Assembly (NCBI RefSeq): GCF_011947225.1
Contig: NZ_JAATVW010000003.1
Coordinates: 248,001-312,000, forward strand
Length of the DNA stretch: 64,000 nt
Reading direction: 5' to 3'
Source: Planosporangium flavigriseum
GTDB taxonomy: Bacteria > Actinomycetota > Actinomycetes > Mycobacteriales > Micromonosporaceae
Positions 63,810 to 64,000 of the stretch are shown in pieces. A program made the position numbers and the translations under genes. How positions within the stretch are numbered: the first letter of the stretch is position 1; every line of letters begins with the position of its first letter. Under the pieces are notes generated by a model, which was not told the DNA's origin, did not search any database, and was given only the letters and a program-made list of their open reading frames with translations.

Positions 63810-64000
63810 TCGCCCTCGCCACCACGAGCGCGACGGTCGCCAGCGAGACCATCGACTGCCCCATCATCGTGAGCTTCGCCCAGCGCGACATCGGCAACGT
63901 GTCGGTCGGGCTGAACGCGGTGGAGTTGGTGAACGACAGGTACAGGTAGTCGACGAAGTGCGGCTCCCAGTCGCGGTGCGCCGCGTGCGGCGACGTCATC
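63793..64000 (-). CDS. Membrane protein, C-terminal part only (cut by window end)
   Basis: The visible 68 residues contain FVDYLYLSFTNSTAFSPTDT, resembling a re-entrant or pore-like loop, and one transmembrane helix (SMVSLATVALVVARAINIL) at the C-terminus. The ATG at 63999 is probably internal, so the gene extends beyond the window. It resembles the C-terminal end of DUF1345-type or two-helix ion-channel-like proteins, but this cannot be decided from the fragment. Confidence 0.7.
   Translation of the reverse strand, partial: MTSPHAAHRDWEPHFVDYLYLSFTNSTAFSPTDTLPMSRWAKLTMMGQSMVSLATVALVVARAINILR

Overview
The window is a high-GC (roughly 70%), gene-dense actinobacterial chromosome segment. Type II-style housekeeping genes, GTG/TTG starts, many 4-base ATGA/GTGA overlaps, an archaeal/eukaryote-type prolyl-tRNA synthetase, a coenzyme F420 gene (cofC), HupB with a long Lys/Ala tail, an NdgR-type IclR regulator next to leuCD and a SepIVA-like protein all point to Actinomycetes. 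The gene order (ffh - proS - rpsP - khpA - rimM - trmD - rplS - lepB - rnhB; smc - ftsY - amtB - glnB - glnD; recG - fakA - rpmB) fits Micromonosporaceae best. That family placement is inference from order and protein style, not from a search.

Layout. 1-3.9 kb: xerC, an acyltransferase-3 membrane protein and a class V aminotransferase. 3.9-10.4 kb: a tight minus-strand translation/secretion operon (rpsP, khpA, rimM, trmD, rplS, two overlapping signal peptidases, Nudix, rnhB, DUF2469, M23 peptidase). 10.4-11.2 kb: a decayed scar holding remnants of a DUF402 gene and a DUF2243 membrane-protein gene. 11.2-17.7 kb: proS, an amidohydrolase, a class A penicillin-binding protein and ffh. 17.8-22.2 kb: the nitrogen operon amtB-glnB-glnD, with a good GlnR-type operator and an unusual repeat/inverted-repeat block upstream. 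22.2-31.5 kb: a J-domain membrane protein, an APH-like kinase, ftsY, phoD (plus strand), a HAD protein, smc and a small coiled-coil protein. 31.9-39.4 kb: a CAP-domain protein, then mutM, a PIG-V-like membrane glycosyltransferase, rnc, plsX, rpmF, yceD, sepIVA-like, coaD and rsmD. 39.4-45.3 kb: a 718-bp non-coding region with paired dyads, an LPXTG surface protein with two LPVTG motifs, recG, fakA and rpmB. 45.3-53.3 kb: GNAT, thiL, an Lrp-type ligand-binding protein, DUF3515, ddl, ung, a cystathionine lyase-like enzyme, gpsA, plsC, cofC and a small CSD-like protein. 53.4-58 kb: ppk, an IS200/IS605 right-end remnant touching the ppk stop codon, mutT1 and hupB. 58-64 kb: leuD, leuC, ndgR, a VapBC-type toxin-antitoxin pair, tRNA-Glu(CUC), tRNA-Gln(CUG), a fumarylacetoacetase-family enzyme, an uncharacterised DNA-glycosylase-annotated protein and a truncated membrane protein.

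The genes mostly form core modules: SRP targeting and cleavage (ffh, ftsY, two lepB), ribosome assembly (rpsP, rplS, rpmF, rpmB, rimM, trmD, rsmD, rnc, yceD, khpA), nitrogen sensing (amtB/glnB/glnD), phospholipid and cell-wall precursors (plsX, gpsA, plsC, ddl, PBP), DNA repair and chromosome structure (xerC, mutM, ung, recG, smc, hupB, mutT1) and leucine synthesis (leuCD/ndgR). I did not find a phage, CRISPR array, biosynthetic cluster or clearly new defence system. The most interesting material is in the scars and regulatory DNA: the DUF402/DUF2243 graveyard, the IS605 remnant at ppk, the GlnR operator with neighbouring repeats, and the double-LPVTG protein with its long upstream region.
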